From contig JANMAT010000041.1 in NCBI GenBank assembly GCA_031359995.1, positions 1 to 24,097 of the forward strand: a stretch of 24,097 nt of DNA, read 5' to 3'. Made by a program: the position numbers and the translations under genes. Positions 8,142-15,615 of the stretch are shown here, one piece after another. The notes beneath the pieces are model-generated. The model worked only from the letters and a program-made list of their open reading frames with translations, ran no database searches and was not told where the DNA came from. Each line of letters begins with the position of its first letter. The first letter of the stretch is position 1. Source of the DNA: JANMAT01 sp031359995 (GTDB taxonomy: Bacteria; Actinomycetota; Acidimicrobiia; Acidimicrobiales; Ilumatobacteraceae).

Positions 8142-9553
8142 AACGCACGCTCCAAGGCGCCGGCGGTACGGAACATGGCTTCCTCGCCGAGGGCGGGGGC
8201 GAGGATCTGCACACCCACCGGCATGTCGTCGGCGCCGGTGCCGAACGGCACCGTCATGCCGGGGTGCCCGGCCAGGTTGGTGGGGATCGTGTACACGTCG
8301 CACAGGTACATCGACAGCGGGTCGTCGGTCTTCGAACCGAACTTGAACGCCACCGTGGGCGAGGCCGGCGTGAGCAGCACGTCGGCCTGCGTGTAGGCCC
8401 GGTTGAAGTCGTCGGCGATCATGCGGCGGATCTTCAGCGCCTTGCCGTAGTAGGCGTCGTAGTAGCCGGCCGACAGGGCGTAGGTGCCGAGCATGATGCG
8501 GCGCTTCACCTCGTCGCCGAAGCCGGCGGTGCGGCTGGCCATGTTCATGGCCGCCGTGTCGGCGGCGTCGACCCGCAGGCCGTAGCGCACGCCGTCGTAG
8601 CGGGCCAGGTTGCTGGAGGCCTCGGCCGGGGCGACGATGTAGTACGCCGTGAGGCCGTAGGTGAACGCCGGGACCTGCACGTCGACCAGCGTGGCGCCGG
8701 CCTTCTGCAGCGCCTCGAACGCCAGCTCCAGCCGCTCCAGCACGTCGGGCGCCGCGCCGTGGGGCAGATCGGTGATGCGCCCGACGCGCATGCCCTCCAC
8801 GCCCTGGAGCGTGGCCGCACTGACGTCGGGGAACGCCTGCGGGATGGACGTGGAGTCCATGGGGTCGTGGCCACCGATGACCTCGAGCATGAGCGCGCTG
8901 TCGGCCACGTCGCTCGTGAAGGGCCCGATCTGGTCGAGGCTGGACGCGAAGGCCACCAGGCCGTAGCGCGACACGAGCCCGTACGTGGGCTTCACGCCGA
9001 CCACGCCGCACAGGGCGGCGGGCTGGCGGATGGAGCCGCCGGTGTCGGAGCCGAGCGCCACCGCGGCGAAGCCGGCGGCCACCGCGGCGGCCGAACCGCC
9101 CGACGACCCACCGGGCACGCGCGACGTGTCGAGCGGGTTGCGGGTGGGACCGAACGCCGAGTTCTCGGTCGAGGAGCCCATGGCGAACTCGTCCAGGTTC
9201 GTCTTGCCGATGATGACGGCGCCGGCGGCGGCGAGCCGGGTGACGACGGTGGCGTCGTACGGCGGGCGCCACCCCTCGAGGATCTTCGACGAGCACGTGG
9301 TGGGGATGCCCCGCGTGCACATGTTGTCCTTCAGCGCCACCGGCACGCCGGCCAGCGGGCCCGGGTCCTCGCCGGCGGCGACGCGACGGTCGATGTCGGC
9401 CGCGGCGGCGCGGGCTTCGTCGGCCAGCACGAGGTTGAACGCGTGCACCTCACGCTCGCGCTCGGCGATGCGGGCCAGGTGCTCGTCGACCACGTCGACG
9501 GCCCGACGACGCCCGGCGCGGACGTCGGCCGCCAGATCGATGGCGAGGCCCAT
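8138..9553 (-). CDS. gatA: Aspartyl/glutamyl-tRNA amidotransferase subunit A
   Basis: GatA of 471 aa, the amidase-signature subunit that hydrolyses glutamine and feeds ammonia to GatB. The Ser-cisSer-Lys triad is intact: Lys75 in VALKDN, Ser150 in PGGSSGGS and Ser174 in DTGGSIRQPA, each four positions earlier than in the Staphylococcus enzyme numbering. Other family blocks are GKTNLDEFAMGSSTENSAFG, KPTYGLVSRYGLVAFASSLDQ (two adjacent blocks) and YYDAYYGKA. The ATG at 9553 overlaps the gatC stop by one base, and the gene ends inside the gatB start (4-nt overlap), which indicates translational coupling. Length and motif spacing are normal, and there is no sign of degradation. Confidence 0.97.
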   Translation of the reverse strand: MGLAIDLAADVRAGRRRAVDVVDEHLARIAEREREVHAFNLVLADEARAAAADIDRRVAAGEDPGPLAGVPVALKDNMCTRGIPTTCSSKILEGWRPPYDATVVTRLAAAGAVIIGKTNLDEFAMGSSTENSAFGPTRNPLDTSRVPGGSSGGSAAAVAAGFAAVALGSDTGGSIRQPAALCGVVGVKPTYGLVSRYGLVAFASSLDQIGPFTSDVADSALMLEVIGGHDPMDSTSIPQAFPDVSAATLQGVEGMRVGRITDLPHGAAPDVLERLELAFEALQKAGATLVDVQVPAFTYGLTAYYIVAPAEASSNLARYDGVRYGLRVDAADTAAMNMASRTAGFGDEVKRRIMLGTYALSAGYYDAYYGKALKIRRMIADDFNRAYTQADVLLTPASPTVAFKFGSKTDDPLSMYLCDVYTIPTNLAGHPGMTVPFGTGADDMPVGVQILAPALGEEAMFRTAGALERAL

Positions 9554-9855
9554 CAGCCCTGCCCCGCCAGGATGGTGGGCACCCGGAAGCGCCCGCCCTC
9601 GGCCGCCGGCGCCTGGGCCAGCACCTCGTCGCGATCGACGCACGGGCGCACCTCGTCGGCCCGCAGCACGTTCACCAGCGGGTAGGGCTGGGTCATGGGC
9701 TCCACGGCCGACAGGTCGAGCGCGTCGATGTCGCGGAAGTGGCCGACGATACCGGCCAACTGCTGCGTGTAGTGCGCCAGTTCGTCGGGGGTGAGCTCGA
9801 GCCGGGCCAGACGGGCCACGTGGGCCACGTCGTCGGGGGTGAGGGAAGCGGCCAC
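9553..9855 (-). CDS. gatC: Aspartyl/glutamyl-tRNA amidotransferase subunit C
   Basis: GatC of 100 aa, the small subunit that wraps around and stabilises the GatA-GatB complex. It begins with the typical LTPDDVAHVARLARLELTPDEL helix region and contains MTQPYPLVNVLRADEV and a C-terminal GGRFRVPTIL, all standard. A GTG at 9855 is taken as start because it gives the usual family length; no in-frame ATG is near and no clear Shine-Dalgarno is visible. It is the first gene of the minus-strand run, so the promoter should lie in the repeat-rich interval 9856-9992. Confidence 0.93.
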   Translation of the reverse strand: MAASLTPDDVAHVARLARLELTPDELAHYTQQLAGIVGHFRDIDALDLSAVEPMTQPYPLVNVLRADEVRPCVDRDEVLAQAPAAEGGRFRVPTILAGQG

Positions 9856-9882
9856 GGCCGCCCATGGTAGGCCGCCGGGGCT

Positions 9883-9946
9883 GGTTCCGGCCGGGTCGGT
9901 TCCGGTGCGGGTCGGTTCCGGCCGCCGGGCCGGCCGGGCGGCCGGA
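9883..9946. repeat. GGTTCCGG repeats plus GC hairpin between gatC and hrpB
   Basis: Three copies of GGTTCCGG occur at 9883-9890, 9898-9905 and 9914-9921. The last two are part of a 14-bp exact direct repeat (CGGGTCGGTTCCGG at 9892-9905 and 9908-9921, period 16). The third copy leads into a 10-bp perfect inverted repeat (9917-9926 with 9937-9946, 10-nt loop). The block lies in the divergent intergenic region and could be a protein-binding array, an attenuator for one of the transcripts, or simple GC slippage. Confidence 0.5.
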
Positions 9947-9992
9947 GGCCCGCTTCCCGGACGCAACAGCCGCGGCTTGCCATGCTGGGGCC

Positions 9993-12488
9993 GTGCCCCT
10001 GCTGCCCGTCGTGCCCAACCTGCCCATCGGCGCGGTCGTCGACGAGCTGCGGGCGGCGCTGGCCGCCGGGCCGAGCGCCGTGCTGGTGGCCCCGCCCGGC
10101 GCGGGCAAGACCACGGTGGTACCCCTGGTGCTGGCCGACGAGCCCTGGGCCACGGGCCGCATCGTCGTCCTGGAGCCCCGCCGGCTGGCCGCCCGTGCCG
10201 CGGCGGCGCGGCTGGCCGCGCTGACGGGGACCCGGGTCGGCGACGTGGTCGGTCTGCGCATGCGGGGCGAGACGAAGGTGAGCGCCCGCACCCGGGTCGA
10301 GGTGGTCACCGAGGGCGTGCTGGTGCGCATGCTCCACACCGACCCCGCTCTGGAGGGCGTGAGCGCCGTGGTGTTCGACGAGTTCCACGAGCGCAGCCTG
10401 GACGCCGACGTGGGCCTGGCCTTCACCACCGATGTGCAGCGCCACCTGCGGCCCGAGCTGCGGGTGGTGGTCATGTCGGCCACCCTGGCCGCCGAGCCCG
10501 TGGCCCGGCTGCTCGACGACGCCCGCGTGGTGGTGAGCGAGGGCCGGCTGCACCCGGTGCGCACGGTGCACCACCCCACCCCGACCGACGGGCGCTGGGA
10601 GCACCACGTGACCGCCGTGGTCGTCGAGGCGCTGGGCGCCGACGCCGGCGACGTGCTCGTGTTCTGCCCCGGTGCGGCCGAGATCGACCGCGTGGCCCGC
10701 CTGCTGACCGGACGGGTCGACGAGGGCGCGGTGGCCGTGCTGGCGCTGCACGGCCGCCTACCCCAGGTCGACCAGGACCGGGCCCTGGCCCCCGACCCCG
10801 CCGGGCGCCGCAAGGTGGTCCTGGCCACCTCGATCGCCGAGACCAGCCTCACCATCGACGGGGTGCGGATCGTGGTCGACGGCGGGCTGACCCGCGTGCC
10901 CCGCTTCGAACTGGCCCGGGGCATGGGCCAGCTGGTGACCGTGCGCGTCAGCCGCGCCGCCGCCGACCAGCGCCGGGGCCGGGCCGGCCGCCAGGCGCCG
11001 GGTACGTGCCACCGCCTGTGGAGCGCGGCCGAGGACGCCCGCCTGCCCACCGCCGAGCTGCCCGAGATCGCGGTGGCCGACCTGGCCGGGCTCACCGTCG
11101 ACCTGGCCCGCTGGGGCGACCTGGACGGCACGGGCCTGCGCTGGCTCGACCCGCCGGCCCCGGCTCGCCTGGCCGCGGCCCGTGCCGTGCTGCACGACCT
11201 GGCCGTCGTCGACGGCGACGGCCGCCTCACCGGACACGGGCGCCGGGTGGCCGACCTGCCGGTGCACCCGCGCCTCGGGCACCTGCTGGTGACGGCGGCA
11301 GCCCAGGGTCGGGGGGCCACCGGCGCCCTGGTAGCCGCCGTGCTGGCCGACCGCGATCCGGTGCGGGGTCCGGCCGCCCGCCTGGCCGACCTGGGCGAGC
11401 GGCTCGCCGCCGTGCGTCACGGCCGTGGCCCGGCGGAGCGGACCCGCACCGAGGCCCGGCGGCTGGCCGCGCTGGTCGGCGCCGACGGCGGGCCGGTCGA
11501 CACCGGCGACGCCGGCGCCCTGGTGGCCCTGGCCTACCCGGAGCGCGTCGCTCAGCTGCGGCCGGGGTCGTTCACCCGCTACCGCATGGTGAACGGTGCC
11601 GGCGCCGCACTGGCCGCCCACGACCCGCTCGCCGGCCAGCCCTACCTGGCGGTGGCCGAGGCCGACCTGGGCCCGGCCACCGGTCCCGGTGCGGGGGGTG
11701 ACGCCCGCATCCGCCTCGCCGCGCCGGTGACCGAGGCCGAGGTGCGCGCCACCGCCGGTGACCGGCTGGTCCACGAGCGCGCCGTCGGGTGGGACCGCGG
11801 CGTCGGTGACGTGGTGGCCGAGCGGCGCCTGCGCCTCGGCGCCCTCGTGCTGGAGCGCTCGGGCCTGGACCCGTCGAGCACCGAGCGCCGTTCCGCCCTG
11901 CTCGACGGGGTGCGGGCCGAGGGCCTCGGGCTGCTGTCGTTCACACCCGCCATCGACCGCTGGCGGGCCCGCGTCGCGCTGGTGCAGCGCACCCTGGGCG
12001 CGCCGTGGCCCGACCTCTCCGACCCCGCGCTGGCCGCCACGGTCGACGACTGGCTCGGACCGCACCTGGTCGGCGCCCGCCGCCGGGCCGACCTGGCCCG
12101 CCTCGACCTGGGTGCGGTGCTGGCCGCCGCGCTGCCCTGGCCGCTGCCGGCCCAGCTCGACGCGCTGGTGCCCGAGCGCCTGTTGGTGCCGTCGGGCTCG
12201 GCCATCGCCGTCGACTACGGCGTCGACCCGCCGGTGCTGGCCGTGAAGCTCCAGGAGCTGTTCGGGTGGCTCGCCACGCCGCGCGTGGTGGACGGGCGGG
12301 TGCCGGTGACGATCCACCTGCTCTCCCCTGCCGGCCGACCGGTGCAGGTCACCCAGGACCTCGCCAGCTTCTGGCAACGGGGCTACCCCGACGTGCGGGC
12401 CGAGCTGCGCGGCCGCTACCCCCGCCATCCGTGGCCGGAGGACCCGCTCACCGCGCTCCCGACGCGCCACACCACCCGGCGCCGCTGA
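9993..12488 (+). CDS. hrpB: ATP-dependent RNA helicase HrpB (DEAH family)
   Basis: DEAH-box helicase of 831 aa that uses ATP to remodel RNA or RNA-protein complexes in the cytoplasm; the physiological target in bacteria is poorly defined. Motifs in order are Walker A GAGKTT (36-41), DEFH (129-132, the HrpB variant of DEAH), SAT (162-164), QRRGRAGR (326-333), then the helicase-associated region and the HrpB C-terminal domain with LPVPSGSAIAVDY-like text (VLVPSGSAIAVDY region is written LLVPSGSAIAVDY here) and QDLASFWQRGYPDVR. A GTG start at 9993 is chosen because upstream codons are Pro/Arg/Gly-rich and unlike the family; a weak GGGG lies just before it. It abuts lgt tail to tail with no spacer. 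Confidence 0.93.
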   Translation: MPLLPVVPNLPIGAVVDELRAALAAGPSAVLVAPPGAGKTTVVPLVLADEPWATGRIVVLEPRRLAARAAAARLAALTGTRVGDVVGLRMRGETKVSARTRVEVVTEGVLVRMLHTDPALEGVSAVVFDEFHERSLDADVGLAFTTDVQRHLRPELRVVVMSATLAAEPVARLLDDARVVVSEGRLHPVRTVHHPTPTDGRWEHHVTAVVVEALGADAGDVLVFCPGAAEIDRVARLLTGRVDEGAVAVLALHGRLPQVDQDRALAPDPAGRRKVVLATSIAETSLTIDGVRIVVDGGLTRVPRFELARGMGQLVTVRVSRAAADQRRGRAGRQAPGTCHRLWSAAEDARLPTAELPEIAVADLAGLTVDLARWGDLDGTGLRWLDPPAPARLAAARAVLHDLAVVDGDGRLTGHGRRVADLPVHPRLGHLLVTAAAQGRGATGALVAAVLADRDPVRGPAARLADLGERLAAVRHGRGPAERTRTEARRLAALVGADGGPVDTGDAGALVALAYPERVAQLRPGSFTRYRMVNGAGAALAAHDPLAGQPYLAVAEADLGPATGPGAGGDARIRLAAPVTEAEVRATAGDRLVHERAVGWDRGVGDVVAERRLRLGALVLERSGLDPSSTERRSALLDGVRAEGLGLLSFTPAIDRWRARVALVQRTLGAPWPDLSDPALAATVDDWLGPHLVGARRRADLARLDLGAVLAAALPWPLPAQLDALVPERLLVPSGSAIAVDYGVDPPVLAVKLQELFGWLATPRVVDGRVPVTIHLLSPAGRPVQVTQDLASFWQRGYPDVRAELRGRYPRHPWPEDPLTALPTRHTTRRR

Positions 12489-13412
12489 TCAGTGGTCGAG
12501 CGGTCGCTCGTCGACATCGTCGACATCGTCGGCGACCGCCGGTGCATCATCGACGGCCCCGCCGTCACCGCCGCCCGATCCGTCGAGCAGTTCGTCGCCG
12601 TCGGCCAGCGCCGGCACGGCCTTCTCGTTCGGCGCGAGCACGATGTAGGCCACGGCGAGCACGAAGGCCACGGCCGACACCCACTCGTTCACGCGCAGGC
12701 CGGCCACCTTGTACGCGGGGTCGACCCGGAGCCGCTCGAGGAAGAACCGGGCGAACGTGTACCCGGCCACGTACATGGCGAACAGCTTGCCGGGGCGCGG
12801 CTTGTACTTCTTGTCGATCCACAGCAGCGCGGCGCACAGCGCGAAGTTCCACAGCGATTCGTAGAGGAACGTCGGGTGGAACGTCTTGTCGTTGATGAAG
12901 GCCTGGGGCCGCTTGTCCGGATCGATCTTCAGCGCCCACGGCAGCGTGGTGGGCTTGCCGAACAGCTCCTGGTTCCACCAGTTGCCCCATCGGCCTATGG
13001 CCTGGGCCAGCGGCAGCGTCGGCGTGGTCGCCCGCAGCAGATCGGCCCCGGCGATGCCCCGCCGGCGCCCGGCCCACAGCCCGACGACCACGCCGAGGGC
13101 GATGCCGCCCCAGATGCCGAGCCCGCCCTCCCAGATCTTGAACGCCCGCAGCCAGTCGCCCTGGAAGCTCTTCCAGTCGGTGATCACGTGGTAGAGCCGG
13201 GCGCCGATCACGCCGGCGGGCAGGGCCCACATGGCGATGGCGCCCATGTCGTCGCGCTTGGCCACGTGGGCCTTTTCGAGCCGTCGGCCCGACAGCCAGA
13301 CGGCGGCGAGCGCGCCGAGGGCGATCATCAGGCCGTAGGCCCGCAGCTGCAGGCGACCGAGATGGATGGCGCCCGAACCCGGGCTGGGGATGGAAGCGAT
13401 CAGGTGGAGCAC
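12489..13412 (-). CDS. lgt: Prolipoprotein diacylglyceryl transferase
   Basis: Lgt of 307 aa, the membrane enzyme that transfers diacylglycerol from phosphatidylglycerol to the lipobox cysteine of prolipoproteins. There are about seven hydrophobic helices. Signature blocks are WEGGLGIWGG (94-103), RWGNWWNQELFGKPT (141-155, containing the essential Arg and Asn) and HPTFLYES (179-186). After the last helix (near 275) there is an acidic low-complexity tail with DDVDDVDE, a common actinobacterial extension. It starts with GTG, 12 nt after the esterase stop, so it is probably the last gene of a ferredoxin-esterase-lgt operon. A candidate substrate with a lipobox is encoded at 15616-16135. Confidence 0.96.
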   Translation of the reverse strand: MLHLIASIPSPGSGAIHLGRLQLRAYGLMIALGALAAVWLSGRRLEKAHVAKRDDMGAIAMWALPAGVIGARLYHVITDWKSFQGDWLRAFKIWEGGLGIWGGIALGVVVGLWAGRRRGIAGADLLRATTPTLPLAQAIGRWGNWWNQELFGKPTTLPWALKIDPDKRPQAFINDKTFHPTFLYESLWNFALCAALLWIDKKYKPRPGKLFAMYVAGYTFARFFLERLRVDPAYKVAGLRVNEWVSAVAFVLAVAYIVLAPNEKAVPALADGDELLDGSGGGDGGAVDDAPAVADDVDDVDERPLDH

Positions 13413-13424
13413 CGGGCCGGAACG

Positions 13425-14189
13425 CTACCCGGCCGTGGCGACGCACACGCGGCGTGCGAAGGCGACGGCCTCGGTCTCGATGAGCTCGGCGTCGAAGTCC
13501 ATGGTGGCCACGTGGTAGCTGCGCTCCAGCCGGACCCGCTGCAGCGGGCCGCCCCAGGCCCCGGCCAGGAAGTCGCCCTGGACCGGGTCGACCACATGGT
13601 CGTCGCGTGAGCTGAGCAGCAGCAGGGGCTGGCGGCGGGCGCCGTAGTCGCCCTCGATGCCGGCGAGACCGTCCATCAGCCCCAGCAGCGGGGCCACCGG
13701 CGTGCCCGGGTACGCCACCTCGACCACGTCGGGCTTGGCGATGTCGGACCCGATGCCGGGCATGCGGTCGGTGCCTCCGGCGATCATGTCCTTCAGCATG
13801 GCCAGCACCTCGGGCGCCTGCTGCTGCGTGGCCGGGTTCACCGCGACCACGCCGGCCAGGTCGGGGCGCTGCTGGGCCAGCCACAAGGCGAGGGCGCCGC
13901 CCATCGACAGCCCGGCCGCCACCACGCGCTCGCAGCGGGCGGTGAGGCGGTCGTAGGCGGCCAGCACCTCGCCCGACCAGTCGGCCCACCCGGTGGTGAT
14001 CATGTCCTCGACCGTCGTGCCGTGACCGGGCAGCCGGGGCAGCTCGACCGAGAACCCGGCGCCGGCGAAGGCGTCGGCGATGCCGCGCATGGAAGACGGG
14101 CTGCCGGTGAAGCCGTGGATGCACAGCGCGCCGAGCGGGCCGCCGGTGTGCGACCAGGGTTCGGCGCCGGGCAGGAGGGGAAGGGACAT
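13425..14189 (-). CDS. Alpha/beta-hydrolase, Est30-like carboxylesterase
   Basis: Serine hydrolase of 254 aa, probably cytoplasmic, cleaving short or medium acyl esters or monoglycerides. Elements in order are the oxyanion-hole segment HGFTGSP (25-31), PGHG (54-57), the nucleophile elbow GLSMGG with Ser95, the acid in DDHVVDP (Asp197) and His226 in SYHVATMD. The last motif closely resembles the Geobacillus Est30 histidine loop, so the triad is complete. The ATG at 14189 has GGAG 8 nt upstream. It lies 29 nt after the ferredoxin stop and 12 nt before lgt. An alternative annotation as monoacylglycerol lipase is possible; the substrate is not determined. Confidence 0.9.
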   Translation of the reverse strand: MSLPLLPGAEPWSHTGGPLGALCIHGFTGSPSSMRGIADAFAGAGFSVELPRLPGHGTTVEDMITTGWADWSGEVLAAYDRLTARCERVVAAGLSMGGALALWLAQQRPDLAGVVAVNPATQQQAPEVLAMLKDMIAGGTDRMPGIGSDIAKPDVVEVAYPGTPVAPLLGLMDGLAGIEGDYGARRQPLLLLSSRDDHVVDPVQGDFLAGAWGGPLQRVRLERSYHVATMDFDAELIETEAVAFARRVCVATAG

Positions 14190-14218
14190 GGCAGCAGCTC
14201 CAGGGTCGTGAGAGGCGT

Positions 14219-14572
14219 TCAGTCGGCGTCGGGACCGGCCGACGCAGCGTAGGGGTCGAGGGCGGAGCCGGGCTCCTCCCACCACTCTCCGGGGGAGCCG
14301 GCCGTCTCGTACTCGGGGAACGGGTAGATGCAGTTCACCGGGCAGGCGGGCAGGCACTTGTCGCACCCGGAGCACAGCTCCGGGATGATGATCACGTCGG
14401 CGCCGTGGTTGAAGATGGCGCCGAACTGGGGCGGGCAGTGCCGCAGGCAGGCGTCGCAGTTGATGCACTCGAGCATCTCGATCCGCAGCGGCGGGTTCTT
14501 CCACTTCGGGTTCCGTTGGCGTTGGGCGATGCGTTCCACTCGGCTCGTCGGCACCCCGGCAGTGTCGCGCAC
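14219..14572 (-). CDS. Two-cluster [4Fe-4S] ferredoxin
   Basis: Ferredoxin-like electron carrier of 117 aa. Two classical binding motifs are visible: C36INC39DAC42LRHC46P and C67SGC70DKC73LPAC77P, with an extra Cys81. Both CX2CX2CX3CP sets are complete, which predicts two 4Fe-4S clusters. There is a 30-residue basic N-terminal extension and an acidic C-terminal tail. The GTG at 14572 has GAGGG 7 nt upstream; a second GTG at 14554 would shorten the N-terminus by six residues. It is the first gene of the ferredoxin-esterase-lgt operon and is divergent from the TetR gene across an operator palindrome that overlaps its ribosome-binding site. The redox partner is not encoded in the window. Confidence 0.9.
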   Translation of the reverse strand: MRDTAGVPTSRVERIAQRQRNPKWKNPPLRIEMLECINCDACLRHCPPQFGAIFNHGADVIIIPELCSGCDKCLPACPVNCIYPFPEYETAGSPGEWWEEPGSALDPYAASAGPDAD

Positions 14573-14575
14573 GGA

Positions 14576-14591
14576 TTGACCCTCGGGTCAA
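14576..14591. promoter_or_regulatory. Palindromic operator between ferredoxin and TetR genes
   Basis: TTGACCCTCGGGTCAA is an inverted repeat with perfect 7-bp arms (TTGACCC / GGGTCAA) around a 2-bp centre. It lies in the 38-bp gap between two divergent starts (14572 and 14611), the usual place for a TetR autoregulatory site. Each arm also reads TTGACC outward, resembling a -35 element for its own direction. Bound repressor could therefore silence both genes. The identity of the binding protein is inferred from position. Confidence 0.6.
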
Positions 14592-14610
14592 GGACTGCTG
14601 GACTGTCGGC

Positions 14611-15240
14611 GTGGCGACCGAGCGACAACTGACCGATCAGGGCAAGGAGCGCAAGCAGCAGCTGCTCGACGCGGCCGAGGGTCTGTTCGCCGACCACGGG
14701 TACGCCAACACCCGCATCGTCGACATCTGCTCGGCCGCCGGCGTGGCCAAGGGCCTGTTCTACTGGTACTTCGAGAACAAGGAAGCCCTGTTCATCGAGC
14801 TGGTTCGGTCCATGCGCACACGCCTTCGCCGTTCGCAGGCGGCCGCCATCGACCCGACGGCCGACCCGCTCACCCGCATGCGGCAGGGCACGGTGGCGAG
14901 CGTGCACTTCATGGCCGAGCACATGAGCTTCTTCTCCCTTCTCGAGGTGGAGGCGCGTGAGCAGCACCTGGCCACTGTGCTGCGCGAGGGCACCGCCGTG
15001 CACGTGGCCGACGTGCACGTGATGGTGACCGAGGCCCAGCGCGAGGGCCTGGTGCCCGACCACCTCGACAGTCAGCTGCTCGCCCTGGGCGTCCACGGCG
15101 CCGTGGCCCACTTCTGCCACAACCTGCGCACCGGTCGCGTCGCCTGCGACGTGCACGAGCTGGCCGAGTTCGCCGCCGACTGGGTGGTGCGAGCGGTGGC
15201 CGGCGAGGTGCCGGCGCGCGCGACGGCACCTGCACCGTGA
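14611..15240 (+). CDS. TetR/AcrR family transcriptional regulator
   Basis: TetR-type repressor of 209 aa. The N-terminal helix-turn-helix domain (about 14-60) has the usual pattern: LLDAAEGLFADHGYANTRI, then ICSAAGVAKGLFYWYFENKEALF (two adjacent stretches). The remaining all-helical part should bind a ligand, perhaps a hydrophobic or acyl compound, but this is not shown. The GTG at 14611 is the only start that keeps the DNA-binding domain complete; its Shine-Dalgarno is poor. The divergent palindrome at 14576-14591 is the likely autoregulatory operator. The last 17 bases of the gene overlap, in antisense, the end of the PAAR-like homology region, so its C-terminal ARATAPAP tail may be a fusion product of rearrangement. 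Confidence 0.93.
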   Translation: MATERQLTDQGKERKQQLLDAAEGLFADHGYANTRIVDICSAAGVAKGLFYWYFENKEALFIELVRSMRTRLRRSQAAAIDPTADPLTRMRQGTVASVHFMAEHMSFFSLLEVEAREQHLATVLREGTAVHVADVHVMVTEAQREGLVPDHLDSQLLALGVHGAVAHFCHNLRTGRVACDVHELAEFAADWVVRAVAGEVPARATAPAP

Positions 15241-15610
15241 ACTGACCGGGCATCACGATCGAGATCTGCCCGCCCCACATGCACAGGCACTTCGACGAGT
15301 TGTTGAGCGCCGGTTGACCGCCGATCATCACCTTGGGCGAACCGGGCATCCACGGCGCCATGGTCGCCGGCAGGCACGGCATGGGGGTCAGCACGCCCAT
15401 GGCCGCCGCGGTGGCCGCCGCCACCTGCGGGTTGGACATCGAGGTGCACATGCCGAACGGGGCGATGTTCACCATCGGCTCGTTGTCCATGATCGTGGCC
15501 GCCGGCGGCCCGACCGCGGTGACCCGGTTGATGGGCAGCACACTGAGGACGCAGGGGGCGACGCCGGAGGTGCACTGCAACGGGGCGCCGGTGACCACGA
15601 GCTGGCCCAT
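14909..15610 (-). CDS. PAAR-like DUF4280 protein, 3' end running antisense through tetR
   Basis: The first 129 residues (15610-15224) are a clear DUF4280 PAAR-like domain. The start MGQLVVTGAPLQC is followed by LPINRV, IMDNEPMVNIAPFGMC, GVLTPMPC, APWMPGSPKVMIGG, ALNNSSKCLCMWGG and PGQFTVQVP. Family members form the pointed tip on the spike of extracellular contractile injection systems (eCIS) or act as secreted tip proteins. Proteins of this family normally end near PGQ-TV-VP. Here no stop follows, and the frame continues for 104 Arg/Pro-rich residues that are simply the antisense of tetR, so only the first part is credible as original protein. The ATG lies 5 nt after the lipoprotein stop, suggesting one transcript. 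Tube, sheath and baseplate genes are not visible in this window. Confidence 0.8.
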   Translation of the reverse strand: MGQLVVTGAPLQCTSGVAPCVLSVLPINRVTAVGPPAATIMDNEPMVNIAPFGMCTSMSNPQVAAATAAAMGVLTPMPCLPATMAPWMPGSPKVMIGGQPALNNSSKCLCMWGGQISIVMPGQFTVQVPSRAPAPRRPPLAPPSRRRTRPARARRRRRDRCAGCGRSGPRRRGRPGRAADCRGGRAPGPRAGPRSPSRARRPRARRCPRAAQWPGAAHAPPPREGRRSSCARP

Positions 15611-15615
15611 GGCGG

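Noticed and set aside
9554..11320. Upstream extension of the gatA frame through gatC and hrpB
   Set aside because: The frame stays open by GC bias, but GatA homology begins at the ATG at 9553, which overlaps the gatC stop, and the extension is antisense or out of frame with gatC and hrpB.
10758..12470. Long minus-strand open frame opposite hrpB
   Set aside because: Shadow of hrpB; Gly/His/Gln-rich and lacking any family signature, while hrpB has all helicase motifs.
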